Source: an uncultured Porphyromonadaceae bacterium
GTDB lineage: Bacteria > Bacteroidota > Bacteroidia > Bacteroidales > UBA11471
NCBI GenBank assembly: GCA_900542765.1
Contig: UQOX01000001.1
Span: 66,180-130,179, forward strand
Direction of reading: 5' to 3'
Length of the DNA: 64,000 nt
Below are positions 53,918 through 62,775 of this stretch, piece after piece; position 1 is the first letter of the stretch; every line of letters begins with the position of its first letter. Made by a program: the position numbers and the translations under genes. Under the pieces are notes generated by a model. That model did not search any database. It was given only the letters and a program-made list of their open reading frames with translations, and was not told the origin of the DNA.

Positions 53918-54715
53918 TCAGGCCAGCAACGAATGGCCGATGCAGAAGGCGGCCATGAGCACACAATAGAGGGCAAACCACACGAGCTTGCCGTTCTGCA
54001 CCAAACGGAGCATCCATTTGCAGGCCACGCAGCCCGAGACAAAAGCAGCCAGGAATCCGACAATCATGGCCGAGACGGAAATTCCCGATTCGGCCGGAGA
54101 CAACTCCCCCTTCATCAGTTCGAGGAGAGCCTCGCCGAGTATGGGGATTATCACCATGAGGAACGAGAAACGGGCCACCTGTTCTTTCTTGTCACCCAGC
54201 ATGAGGCCGGTGGCAATCGTCGTACCCGAACGGGAGAGTCCCGGCATCACGGCACAGGCTTGCGCCAGACCGATGATGATGGCGTCCTTGTAGGAAATTT
54301 TCTCTTTCCGGCGGGGACGGGCATAGTGGGCAAAGGTGAGCAACAACGCCGTGACGAGAAGCATGATGCCGACCACGAGCAGACCGTTGCCGAAAACACT
54401 CTCTACCTCTTCCTTGAAGAAGAGCCCCACGATGCCCACGGGAATCATCGAAAGGAAAATCTTGGCCACATACTGTGTCTCTTCGTTCCAGTGAAAACGG
54501 AACACACCGGCAAAGAGCCCGGCAATCTCGCGCCACAACACCACCAGCGTGCTGCACACCGTGGCGGCATGCACCACCACGGCGAAAGTGAGGTTGTCGC
54601 TACCCTGGATACCCAAGAGGGTGTTGGCTATTTCGAGATGCCCGCTGCTGCTCACGGGAAGGTATTCGGTGAGACCCTGCAAGAGTCCCAGCCACAAAGC
54701 GTCGAGCCACGTCAT
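53918..54715 (-). CDS. uppP: Undecaprenyl-diphosphatase
   Basis: This 265-residue multi-pass membrane phosphatase has [16 protein letters not shown] and [18 protein letters not shown], the two catalytic motifs of the BacA/UppP family. It recycles undecaprenyl pyrophosphate for cell wall synthesis. Its start overlaps the DUF3098 stop by four bases, so the two are translationally coupled. Confidence 0.97.
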   Translation of the reverse strand: MTWLDALWLGLLQGLTEYLPVSSSGHLEIANTLLGIQGSDNLTFAVVVHAATVCSTLVVLWREIAGLFAGVFRFHWNEETQYVAKIFLSMIPVGIVGLFFKEEVESVFGNGLLVVGIMLLVTALLLTFAHYARPRRKEKISYKDAIIIGLAQACAVMPGLSRSGTTIATGLMLGDKKEQVARFSFLMVIIPILGEALLELMKGELSPAESGISVSAMIVGFLAAFVSGCVACKWMLRLVQNGKLVWFALYCVLMAAFCIGHSLLA

Positions 54716-55011
54716 TCTTTATCGGTATTATGTTTTTTTTCGGGGTTCTTGTAGAGAATGGCAAACACCATGAAAACAAATCCGAGGAAGGAAATCGTCG
54801 GAGCCAGGACGATGCGCCGGAAACTGAAAATGTCGGGATTGTAATGCTCGGGAGTGGAACCGGGGCCGGCCATCAGCACAAAGCCTATGATAATCACGGC
54901 GAAGGCTGCGGCAATCAACTTCAAGTTGCTACGTCCGAGGGCAAAAAGCCGGGGGTCGGTTTTTTCTGTTTTTTTCCCGGTGAGGGGAGAAACGACTCTT
55001 CCTGTTTTCAT
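54712..55011 (-). CDS. DUF3098 small membrane protein
   Basis: The 99-residue protein has a charged N terminus, then two hydrophobic helices (about 31-48 and 72-86) separated by [18 protein letters not shown], the DUF3098 signature. It is found between ftsX and uppP throughout Bacteroidetes; its function is unknown, but the position suggests a role with envelope or division proteins. Confidence 0.88.
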   Translation of the reverse strand: MKTGRVVSPLTGKKTEKTDPRLFALGRSNLKLIAAAFAVIIIGFVLMAGPGSTPEHYNPDIFSFRRIVLAPTISFLGFVFMVFAILYKNPEKKHNTDKE

Positions 55012-55036
55012 TTTTATTCGATTACGAGTTTATGAT

Positions 55037-55918
55037 TTACATATAATAAAGTTTGTCCCGGTCGGTACGCAGGTAACGCCGCACGGCGATGCGGGCGGCC
55101 AGGTAGGAGAGCACGATGCCCACCAGCACGATGCCCGCCCCGATGACAAGCAGCATCTCCCTGTCGAGCAACGAGGCAAAACCGGTCAATTCGCGGCTCA
55201 TGTAGTAAAGCACCCCGCCCAACAAAGCATTGGCAATAAGTGCGCCGAAGATGCCGTCGACGACATGCGAGCGCACAAAGGGCCGACGGATAAACGCCGG
55301 CGTGGCGCCGACCAGCTCCATGGTGTGCAGCAAGAATCGCTTGGAGTAGGCCACCAGGCTCACGGTGTTGGCAATAAGCACCACCGATATGATGGTCATG
55401 ACAAGGGCTATACCCACGAGTATGAGACCGATGAGACGCAAATTGTCATTGACCAGCTCTATGAGGTCTTTCTGATAGGAGACATTTTCGACGTAGGAAT
55501 AGGCGCTGCGCAGGTTCTTGTCGATTTGAGCCAAATATGCCGCATCGGCATAGTCGCTGTGCAGCTTCACCTCGAACGAGGGACGCAGCGGATTGTAACC
55601 CAGGAGGTCTTCGGGGTTTTCGCCCAGCTCGATGTAGAGCTCGCGCAGGGCGTCGGCCTTGGAAATGAAATGCACCTGCCGGGCATACGGGGCGGCCGAA
55701 AGTCGTTTTTCCAACGTTTTTATCTGGGCATCGGTAACGTTCTCGTCGAGGACGACCGAGAAGCCCATGTTTTCACGCACATAGTGGGTGAGTTGTGTGG
55801 CAACGCCCCCCATGAGGGCTATTATCCCCAAGAGGAAAAGCACCAGGGAGGTGCTGATGGTCGACGTGAGTCGCGCTCCGAAAAACGAGTTGTATTTTTT
55901 CTTTTTCGATTTCGCCAT
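55037..55918 (-). CDS. ftsX: Cell division permease FtsX
   Basis: The 293-residue protein has an N-terminal membrane helix, a periplasmic segment (about 60-160, LEKRLSAAPYARQVHFIS) and three C-terminal helices, the FtsX/permease layout. It begins the chain ftsX-DUF3098-uppP-truB-queA-folK. FtsE, its ATPase, is not in the window. It should couple the divisome to peptidoglycan hydrolase activation. Confidence 0.92.
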   Translation of the reverse strand: MAKSKKKKYNSFFGARLTSTISTSLVLFLLGIIALMGGVATQLTHYVRENMGFSVVLDENVTDAQIKTLEKRLSAAPYARQVHFISKADALRELYIELGENPEDLLGYNPLRPSFEVKLHSDYADAAYLAQIDKNLRSAYSYVENVSYQKDLIELVNDNLRLIGLILVGIALVMTIISVVLIANTVSLVAYSKRFLLHTMELVGATPAFIRRPFVRSHVVDGIFGALIANALLGGVLYYMSRELTGFASLLDREMLLVIGAGIVLVGIVLSYLAARIAVRRYLRTDRDKLYYM

Positions 55919-56087
55919 GTTCTTTTATCGCCTTCTCCGGGCAACGCATTTATTTCTAACGGGAGAACCCTCCGAGGTGTTTCTCGGCAAAGCGAAGACA
56001 ATTCTACCCGTAATTTCAGGCAAAAGAACAAATAATATATGGAATTACCGCCCGGTATTCAGTTTTTTTAACACAATATCCGCTCTT

Positions 56088-57272
56088 TCAGCGCAACTTG
56101 TGTCGCGTGAAATAGGGTGCCGATATGTACCGGAAGAAGAAATAGCCGATAAAAAGTATCACCAGTGAAGCGGTGTAGGCGGTCGTGTAGTCGGAGATGT
56201 CGGCAATACCACCGCCGATGAGCACGCCAAGCCCCACGCCCAAGTCCCATGAGGTGAGGTAAGTGGAGTTGGCCGTTCCCCGCTGGTTGTGCTCGGCCAG
56301 GTTGATGAAATAGGTTTGGAACGAAGGGCACACAAAGCCATACCCCATGCCCAGCACCGCGGCCGAGAGGTAATAGGTGACCGGCATCTTCACAAAGATA
56401 AAGAGAGAATAGCCGACAAAGAGTATCACGATGCCCACCTGTATGAGCCGGTTGATGTAACCCTTGTTGAGGAATTTTCCCGAGAGAAGGCGGGAGAAGA
56501 TGAGGCCGAAGGCCATGAGCATGAAAAAGACGCCCGTGCCCGAATCCATACCCACCTCGTTTTTCCCATAGATGGCCAGGTAGGTCGAGAGCATGCCGTA
56601 GCTGAACGAGAGCATGCTCACCGCGATGGCTCCCGAGGTACCTTTTACGAGGAAAAAACGGTCGAACGAGATGTGGTCGGTCACCGGCCGGGGTTGCCGT
56701 TCCTTGACCGGCACGCGCACCGTCGTCACCAGCACAAAGCCCACGCAGCACGAGAGCAACGACACCCAGAATATCGTGTCGTAATTGTGCGAGGCTTCGA
56801 GCAGATAGAGCGAGACCGTAGGCCCCACGGCCATGGCCAGGTTGCTGCACACCCCGAAATATCCGATACCTTCGCCACGGCGCGACGAGGGCATGACGTC
56901 GATGGCCACGGTACTGTTGGCCACACTCACGATGCCGAAAGAGAAGCCGTGCAAGGCGCGTATCACGGCAAAAGTCAGTATCGATGCCGCCAACAGATAA
57001 CCGCCGAAGATGCAGGTAAACACGGCATAACAGATGAGCATCAACCGTTTCCGGGGGAAGGTGTCGACCATGAACCCGGCAAACGGACGCATGAAAAGCG
57101 CCGTTACGGTGTAGAGAGACAAGACCATGCCCACGGCCGACTCATTGGCTTCGAAACGCTCCATGAGGTAGAGCGGAAGTATGGGCAACAACAGGTAGAA
57201 GGCAAAGAAGAGCAGGAAACTGCCTCCTCCGATGGCCAAGAACGACCGGGTCCACAATTTTTCTTTCTCCAT
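56088..57272 (-). CDS. Major facilitator superfamily transporter
   Basis: The 394-residue protein has 12 predicted helices in two six-helix halves and the loop-2/3 motif FAGFMVDTFPRKR (MFS GxxxDxxGRR-like). A conserved RALHGFSFGIVSVANST segment lies in helix 4. It resembles drug/metabolite exporters; the substrate is unknown. A TATCTTTG element on the minus strand (57334-57327) lies about 55 bases upstream of the ATG. Confidence 0.88.
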   Translation of the reverse strand: MEKEKLWTRSFLAIGGGSFLLFFAFYLLLPILPLYLMERFEANESAVGMVLSLYTVTALFMRPFAGFMVDTFPRKRLMLICYAVFTCIFGGYLLAASILTFAVIRALHGFSFGIVSVANSTVAIDVMPSSRRGEGIGYFGVCSNLAMAVGPTVSLYLLEASHNYDTIFWVSLLSCCVGFVLVTTVRVPVKERQPRPVTDHISFDRFFLVKGTSGAIAVSMLSFSYGMLSTYLAIYGKNEVGMDSGTGVFFMLMAFGLIFSRLLSGKFLNKGYINRLIQVGIVILFVGYSLFIFVKMPVTYYLSAAVLGMGYGFVCPSFQTYFINLAEHNQRGTANSTYLTSWDLGVGLGVLIGGGIADISDYTTAYTASLVILFIGYFFFRYISAPYFTRHKLR

Positions 57273-57561
57273 GTTTCGCTTCTCTATTTTTGTGTGTATA
57301 TGGGCTTAGGTTCCGGATTCGGGGCGCAAAGATAGGAAATAAACCCGAGGCCGCGTTACCGGGAAGCGAAAATCTTGTCACGGAGAGCGACTACCTCCCC
57401 GCCGGCATCTTGCCGGGAACGACATCTCCGCCCACGCGGGCAAACCTCTTTTCACGCACTGTTGCCCCGATCCAAAAGGGGGATGCTGGAGTGAACTTTG
57501 GAAGCCCGTTGTCTGTTGTTATCATATCCATTACTTTGTTTTACTCAACAACTTACCCAAC

Positions 57562-58137
57562 ATGAGATTGAAAGGAACCATTACCGAACAAAACCTGCTG
57601 AAAGCCTTTGCCGGCGAATCGCAAGCCCGCAACCGCTACACGTTTTTCGCCCAGACGGCCAAGGAAGAAGGTTATGAACAGATTGCCGCCATCTTTGCCG
57701 AAACGGCCGACCAGGAACTGGCTCACGCCCGCCGATTTTTTGATTTTCTCGACGGGGGCGGCATGATAACCATCGAGGCCGAATATCCGGCCGGCCGCAT
57801 CGGGAAGACTCGCGAAAACCTCTACGAAGCCGCCGAAGGAGAACTGCTTGAATGGTCGGACCTGTATAGCAACTTCTCTACCATCGCCGTCGACGAGGGG
57901 TTCAAAGACGTGGCCGCCGCCTTCCGCGCCATAGCCCGCGTCGAGGAGTTCCACGAGTGGCGCTACCGCCAGCTGCTCTCCCGCATCGAAGAGCACGAAG
58001 TGTTCCGCCGCGAGGAGCCCATCAAGTGGCAATGCCGCCATTGCGGTTATGTGCACGAGGGTCTCAACCCGCCCGAGAAATGCCCCGCCTGCCTGCACCC
58101 CAAAGCCTATTTCGAGCCCAAACGCAACAACTACTGA
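57562..58137 (+). CDS. rbr: Rubrerythrin
   Basis: The 191-residue protein has a ferritin-like diiron domain (about 1-145, FAGESQARNRYTFF, DQELAHARRFF and RVEEFHEWRY). The C-terminal rubredoxin-like iron site uses Cys158, Cys161, Cys174 and Cys177. It reduces hydrogen peroxide in anaerobes. The preceding 289 bases hold no other gene; a TTTG at 57497-57500 and TTACTTTG at 57531-57538 are possible but imperfectly spaced promoter elements. Confidence 0.96.
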   Translation: MRLKGTITEQNLLKAFAGESQARNRYTFFAQTAKEEGYEQIAAIFAETADQELAHARRFFDFLDGGGMITIEAEYPAGRIGKTRENLYEAAEGELLEWSDLYSNFSTIAVDEGFKDVAAAFRAIARVEEFHEWRYRQLLSRIEEHEVFRREEPIKWQCRHCGYVHEGLNPPEKCPACLHPKAYFEPKRNNY

Positions 58138-58156
58138 TTCCTTACGGCTCCTTACA

Positions 58157-58196
58157 GCAGAGGGTCGGCCTCCCCGATGGGAGACCGACCCTCTGC
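58157..58196. terminator. Terminator between rbr and GH43
   Basis: GCAGAGGGTCGG pairs with CCGACCCTCTGC between the convergent rbr and GH43 genes. The T run is weak (TTCT). Confidence 0.75.
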
Positions 58197-58229
58197 TTCT
58201 CGGGAGGAAATCCCGGTCTAAAATGCCGT

Positions 58230-59792
58230 TCAACGGGCAAGGCCGGGACCGTCGGTGGTGTAGGTGAAGAAGTCGAAATCGGCCACGCCGCCGTCACCCT
58301 CGACATTGTAGGTATAAAGTCCCACACGGGAGCCTTTCCAACTGCCGAACCGGAGGGCATAAGGCTCTCCGGCCTCGACATAGCGTTTGCCGTCGGTGCT
58401 GTAATAGAGCCGATGGCTGTTGGCCGGATAGTCGATGACCGCACGCAGATAAATGGTCTTTCCGCCCACCGGCGCTATCTCCTCCACACGTCCGTCTTTC
58501 TCCAAGTAAATGATTTTCTTGCCCTGCTTGCAGAGCACGCCGATGCCGTTGAAAAGGTGGCCGGCGCAGAGCAGTCCGGCCCGCTGACCCTCGGCCATGC
58601 GCGAGAGATCGAGACGGGTCGTCGCCTCGGAGTGATAGCCCATGGTCTTTTGCGAGAGCATGTTGTGCGAGGCTTTCAGGCTGTCGGCCTGCAAGGCGGT
58701 GAGGCGCAGCCACCCCTTGCGGGCGGTAAGCGACACACACTCGGGGCGCGGGTTGTGGTTGTATTGCCACTGCACTCCGAGACGGGGTGCGGCGAAATCG
58801 TCGCTCGACTGGGGCAGCGTAATGTCGCCGCCGGCCGTGGCGATGCGCGGCTTGGTCCACACCCGCACCGGCTCGCCGATGCCGTTCATGTCGATGTCGA
58901 CCCCGATGACCGGCCAACCGTCTTTCCAGTGCGCCGGCTGCAAATGCACCACGCGGCCGATGGGCTGCACAAACTGGAAGTGGAAAAACCACCACTCCCC
59001 GTCGGGCGTGTCGACCAGTGCTCCCTGGTGCGGGCCGTTGACGGGGGTGCTCCCCTGCTCCATCACCACTTTTTTCTCATAGGGGCCATAGATGTTGCGG
59101 GAGCGGAGCACCGTCTGCCAGCCCACCTCCACCCCGCCTTCGGGTATGCTGATGTAGTAATAGCCGTCGCGCTTATATATCTTCGTGCCTTCGGCTACGG
59201 GGCCGGTATATACGGTAACCCCGTCGTCGAGCAGCTCACGCCCGTCGGGGCTCATCTTGTGCAGGATAATGGGGCCTGCCCCATGTCGGCTGCGGCCGAG
59301 ATAAGCCTGCCCGTCCTCGTCCCAGAAGGGGCACGGGTCTTCCCACTTCTCGACGGCCACGACCCGGTGCAGCGGCTCCCACGGCCCGTGCGGGTCGGTG
59401 GCGGTAGTCATGAAGAGCCCTTCGTGCGGGGTGCAGAAGAAGACCCAGAACTTACCGTCGTGGTAACGTATGGCAGGAGCCCAGGAACCGCCGGCAAAAC
59501 GGCGGTTGTCGTCCCACTTGGGATAGTCGAAGCGGTCGTAGACCTGGGAGATGATGGTCCAGTTGACCATGTCGTCCGACTCCAGAACGGGCATACCGAT
59601 GTAGTGGAAGTCGGAACATACCATATAATACTTCTCGCCCACGCGTATCACGTCGGGGTCGGAATAGTCGGCGTTGAGAATCGGGTTCACATAGGTGCCG
59701 TTGCCCTGGTCGCCCCAAGCGGTGGTCGACTGGGCAGGCGCTCCCGCGACGGCGATGGTAAAAAGCAAGGCGGCAAGAATCGGTTTTTTCAT
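58230..59792 (-). CDS. Secreted glycoside hydrolase family 43 protein with C-terminal beta-sandwich
   Basis: The 520-residue product has a signal peptide (MKKPILAALLFTIAVAGAPA). The propeller's candidate catalytic residues are Asp45 (YSDPDVI), Asp152 (EDPCPFWD) and Glu201 (PVAEGTKIY). Residues about 320-520 form a beta-xylosidase-type C-terminal domain. It is similar in layout to the GH43 protein at 19771 but is separated by 38 kb, with its own consensus promoter. The ATG at 59792 is supported by that promoter; an in-frame ATG at 59852 lies upstream of it. Xylan or arabinoxylan is the likely target, by family. Confidence 0.92.
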   Translation of the reverse strand: MKKPILAALLFTIAVAGAPAQSTTAWGDQGNGTYVNPILNADYSDPDVIRVGEKYYMVCSDFHYIGMPVLESDDMVNWTIISQVYDRFDYPKWDDNRRFAGGSWAPAIRYHDGKFWVFFCTPHEGLFMTTATDPHGPWEPLHRVVAVEKWEDPCPFWDEDGQAYLGRSRHGAGPIILHKMSPDGRELLDDGVTVYTGPVAEGTKIYKRDGYYYISIPEGGVEVGWQTVLRSRNIYGPYEKKVVMEQGSTPVNGPHQGALVDTPDGEWWFFHFQFVQPIGRVVHLQPAHWKDGWPVIGVDIDMNGIGEPVRVWTKPRIATAGGDITLPQSSDDFAAPRLGVQWQYNHNPRPECVSLTARKGWLRLTALQADSLKASHNMLSQKTMGYHSEATTRLDLSRMAEGQRAGLLCAGHLFNGIGVLCKQGKKIIYLEKDGRVEEIAPVGGKTIYLRAVIDYPANSHRLYYSTDGKRYVEAGEPYALRFGSWKGSRVGLYTYNVEGDGGVADFDFFTYTTDGPGLAR

Positions 59793-59821
59793 GGATATTT
59801 CTTTATCGAATGGTTGATGTC

Positions 59822-59853
59822 CAAAGATAAACGAAAAGAGCCTACTTTCCAAA
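59822..59853 (-). promoter_or_regulatory. Promoter of the GH43 gene at 58230-59792
   Basis: On the minus strand TTTG (59853-59850), 20 bases, TATCTTTG (59829-59822): a full consensus match. The -33 box lies in the loop of the nadB terminator. Confidence 0.8.
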
Positions 59854-59871
59854 CGGACGAAGCAGGCTCTT
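59836..59871 (-). terminator. nadB terminator
   Basis: On the minus strand AAGAGCCT-G-CTT pairs with AAG-T-AGGCTCTT around a loop and is followed by TTTCGTTT, 24 bases after the nadB stop. Confidence 0.75.
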
Positions 59872-59895
59872 GCAAATTTTCTCTTCGACGGGACA

Positions 59896-61479
59896 CTATT
59901 TCTTCCCGTCGGTAGCGGCGTGGGGATAGTCGATGGTGTAGTGCAACCCGCGGCTCTCCTTGCGCTCCATGGCCTGACGGGTGATGAGGTAACCCACGTT
60001 GATCATGTTGCGCAACTCGCATATCTCGCGCGAGGCTTTGCTGCGCTTGAAGAGGCTCTCGGTCTCCTCATAGAGAATGTCGAGGCGGTTCCACGCCCGG
60101 GTGAGGCGCACGTTGCTGCGCACGATGCCCACATACGATTCCATGATTTGATTCACCTCCCTCATGCTTTGGGTGATGAGAATGCGCTCCTCGTTGGTGA
60201 TGGTACCTTCGGCGTTCCACTCGGGAATGTCGGTGTTGAAGTCATAGCGTTCGAGCACGCTCAGGGCATGGCGGGCGGCCGCATCGGCATAGACGATGGC
60301 CTCGATGAGCGAGTTCGACGCCAGACGGTTGCCGCCGTGCAGGCCGGTGCAGGAACACTCGCCGAGGGCATAGAGCCGGCGTATGCTCGACTGACCGTCG
60401 AGGTCGACCTTGATACCGCCGCACAGGTAATGGGCGGCCGGCGCCACGGGTATGTAATCGCGGGTTATGTCGATGCCTATCGAGAGGCAATGCTTGTAGA
60501 TGTTGGGAAAGTGACGCTTCGTCTCCTCGGGGTCTTTGTGCGTAACATCGAGGAATACATGGTCTTCGCCGCGCTGCTTCATCTCATTGTCGATGGCACG
60601 GGCCACAATGTCGCGCGGCGCCAACGACAGGCGCGGGTCGTATTTCTGCATGAACTCCTCGCCCGACTGGTTGCGCAGCACGGCACCATATCCGCGCATG
60701 GCCTCGGTGATGAGGAAACTGGGACGGTCGCCCGGGTGAAAGAGCGCCGTGGGGTGGAACTGGATAAACTCCATGTCCTTCACCGCACCCTTGGCGCGGT
60801 ACACCATGGCGATGCCGTCGCCCGTGGCCACCAGCGGATTGGTCGTGTTGCGGTACACCGCCTCGCAACCGCCCGTGGCCATGACGGTGATTTTCGAGAG
60901 GAAGGTGTCGACCTCGCCCGTCTCCTCGTCGAGCACATACGCCCCGAAACATTTGATGCCGGGCGTGTGGCGCGTCACGATGATGCCCAGGTGGTGCTGG
61001 GTGATGATTTCGACGGCGAAATGGTTTTTGAATATCGTGATGTTGGGGTGCCGTTTCACCGCCTCGATGAGGCTGGTCTGTATCTCGGCCCCGGTATTGT
61101 CTTTGTGGTGCAGGATACGGAACTCGGAGTGGCCGCCCTCCCGATGGAGGTCAAACTCACCGTTCTCTTTCTTGTCAAACTGCACGCCCCACTCGATGAG
61201 TTGCCTGATTTGACCGGGAGCTTCGCGCACCACCTTCTCCACAGCCTGTCGGTCGCTTATCCAGTCGCCGGCAATCATCGTGTCTTCGATATGCTTCTCG
61301 AAGTTGTCAACGGCCATATTGGTCACCGAGGCGATGCCTCCCTGTGCAAAATAGGTGTTGGCCTCTTCGAGACCGGCTTTGCAGATGAGCGCCACTTTGC
61401 CTTTGTGGGCCACTTTCAGGGCAAAACTCATTCCCGCAATGCCCGAACCGATAACCAAAAAATCGTATTTGTATACCAT
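59896..61479 (-). CDS. nadB: L-aspartate oxidase
   Basis: This 527-residue flavoprotein has the FAD dinucleotide motif VIGSGIAGMSFALKVA, the GGCEAVYRNTTNP segment, EFIQFHPTALFHPGDR (substrate site) and GLHGGNRLASNSLIEA near the C terminus. It makes iminoaspartate from aspartate for NAD synthesis. nadA and nadC are not in the window. It has a TACCTTTG promoter element just upstream. Confidence 0.97.
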   Translation of the reverse strand: MVYKYDFLVIGSGIAGMSFALKVAHKGKVALICKAGLEEANTYFAQGGIASVTNMAVDNFEKHIEDTMIAGDWISDRQAVEKVVREAPGQIRQLIEWGVQFDKKENGEFDLHREGGHSEFRILHHKDNTGAEIQTSLIEAVKRHPNITIFKNHFAVEIITQHHLGIIVTRHTPGIKCFGAYVLDEETGEVDTFLSKITVMATGGCEAVYRNTTNPLVATGDGIAMVYRAKGAVKDMEFIQFHPTALFHPGDRPSFLITEAMRGYGAVLRNQSGEEFMQKYDPRLSLAPRDIVARAIDNEMKQRGEDHVFLDVTHKDPEETKRHFPNIYKHCLSIGIDITRDYIPVAPAAHYLCGGIKVDLDGQSSIRRLYALGECSCTGLHGGNRLASNSLIEAIVYADAAARHALSVLERYDFNTDIPEWNAEGTITNEERILITQSMREVNQIMESYVGIVRSNVRLTRAWNRLDILYEETESLFKRSKASREICELRNMINVGYLITRQAMERKESRGLHYTIDYPHAATDGKK

Positions 61480-61521
61480 ACACTCTTTCTTTCACCGGCA
61501 TTTGTTCCGGTGTTCTACCGG

Positions 61522-61529
61522 CAAAGGTA
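61522..61529 (-). promoter_or_regulatory. -7 element of nadB
   Basis: CAAAGGTA reads TACCTTTG on the minus strand, 43 bases before the ATG. A -33 box at the usual distance is not seen. Confidence 0.5.
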
Positions 61530-61540
61530 AGAAAATCCGT

Positions 61541-61830
61541 CAAAGAATATTCCCACTCTCGCGCATTTTGCAATAATACCACGACCCTTTGCCGGAATTT
61601 AATGGCACTTTTTTATTGTTATGCCGGGTTTTGGCACATCACTCACAGATCTTTGTCTGCACAAAGCAGTCAGCGATATTTTACTTTGAGTTTGCTTTTT
61701 AAAGGAAAATTTATTTTCTTTACCTCCGAAACCTAAAAAAGGAGGTAAAAAAACAGACATTCCATAATTCCATACTCTTGTAACATATTGCACAACTTGT
61801 CTGACAATTATTGAACTCGGTTAAATCTGG
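61541..61830. other. AT-rich gene-free spacer
   Basis: No convincing gene is present. Visible items are a stem TTTACCTCC (61719-61727)/GGAGGTAAA (61741-61749) extended by T and A runs, and a small CTTTGT-CTGC-ACAAAG hairpin near 61652-61667. The base composition drops sharply from the GC-rich genes to the left. Confidence 0.5.
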
Positions 61831-61839
61831 TAAATTTAA

Positions 61840-61970
61840 GAAGTTCTACAATAAGCGTCAAAGTCAAGTTTGTACCCCTATGGGGCGCAGACTGCTTTTT
61901 CGTCTTAGAACTTCGGGCTTACCAGAGCCTTACCGAGTAAGAGAAAAGCGATGGCTGCGTCCCTTTTCTT
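61840..61970 (+). ncRNA. Candidate structured noncoding RNA or leader
   Basis: A rod-like fold is visible. GAAGTTCTA (61840-61848) pairs exactly with TAGAACTTC (61906-61914). Inside it, AGTTTGT pairs with GCAGACT (two G-U) around a CCCC-TAT-GGGG hairpin. A second hairpin CTTAC-CGA-GTAAG (61929-61941) and a final AGAAAAG/CTTTTCT stem (61942-61969) followed by TTTTA look like a terminator. A TAAATTTA element (61831-61838) resembles a -7 box. No known riboswitch signature was recognised. It could be an independent RNA, such as a 6S-like rod, or a regulatory leader for the gene at 62011. Confidence 0.55.
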
Positions 61971-62010
61971 TTACATAACAGCAGCAACATAAAAACAAAA
62001 AAACTCTCTT

Positions 62011-62775
62011 ATGAAAAAAGATGTAGATGACAAACTCATGGATCTGTACTCCGGGTTATGGCCCGACTTCTGCAAGGCCATGAAATCGGTGACAACAAAC
62101 ACTGAGGCCACCGCCCTACCCACCAATCCGCTTCTGCTGTTCGTAAAAGACAACGGAACCGATTACGAGAAAGCCGACTTGCGTGTCGTTGTTTTCGGTC
62201 GTGAGAACAACGATTGGGAAGGCACGTTTTCTGCCGAGAACATCTCCCCCCGCGAAGAAATAGACCGGATACAAGATATTTACGACGGCTACTTCAATTA
62301 TGGCAACGGCAGCCGAAAAATATTCATGCGCGGCATGGAGAAATTCATATCCCGCCTTCGCGAAAAATGCCCGGGACGCACCATCGAATATGTATGGAAC
62401 AATATCGTGAAAATAGGGAAAGCCCGCATTCCGGGGCAGAAAAATGCAATCGGCATTCCTCCGCAACAGATACAGGAGGTCGAGATGCGATATTTCCCTG
62501 TCGTGGAAGAAGAGCTGCGCATTCTGAAACCCGATGTCGTATTGTTCCTCACAGGACCATCATACGACCCTGTCATTGTCAAGCGCATTCAAGGCGTTAC
62601 GTTCTCTCCCCTGACCTCGGCCCATGGCCAAGAAATAGCCAGGGTTGAAATTCCCGGCATAAAATGGGCATATCGCACTTATCACCCACGCGGATTCATG
62701 TATAAAGGAAAAGGTACGATGGAAGCCTATTTCGACGCAATCATTGAAGACATTCTATGCAATCTCAAAAAATAG
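62011..62775 (+). CDS. Uracil-DNA-glycosylase-fold-like protein of unknown function
   Basis: This 254-residue protein resembles the UDG superfamily. VVVFGRENNDWEG at residues 59-71 replaces the usual GQDPY-type motif I, and YRTYHPRG (His225) is at the motif with the catalytic-type His. Middle segments (LKPDVVLFLTGPSYD) fit the parallel sheet. The canonical Asp for uracil excision is not obvious, so the activity is unproven. It follows the structured RNA by about 40 bases and overlaps the next gene by 19 bases. Codon use is less GC-biased than in the rest of the window. Confidence 0.75.
   Translation: MKKDVDDKLMDLYSGLWPDFCKAMKSVTTNTEATALPTNPLLLFVKDNGTDYEKADLRVVVFGRENNDWEGTFSAENISPREEIDRIQDIYDGYFNYGNGSRKIFMRGMEKFISRLREKCPGRTIEYVWNNIVKIGKARIPGQKNAIGIPPQQIQEVEMRYFPVVEEELRILKPDVVLFLTGPSYDPVIVKRIQGVTFSPLTSAHGQEIARVEIPGIKWAYRTYHPRGFMYKGKGTMEAYFDAIIEDILCNLKK

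Noticed and set aside
61599..61793. Small minus-strand open frame in the AT-rich spacer
   Set aside because: No start region, no family match and no promoter; it overlaps simple hairpins.
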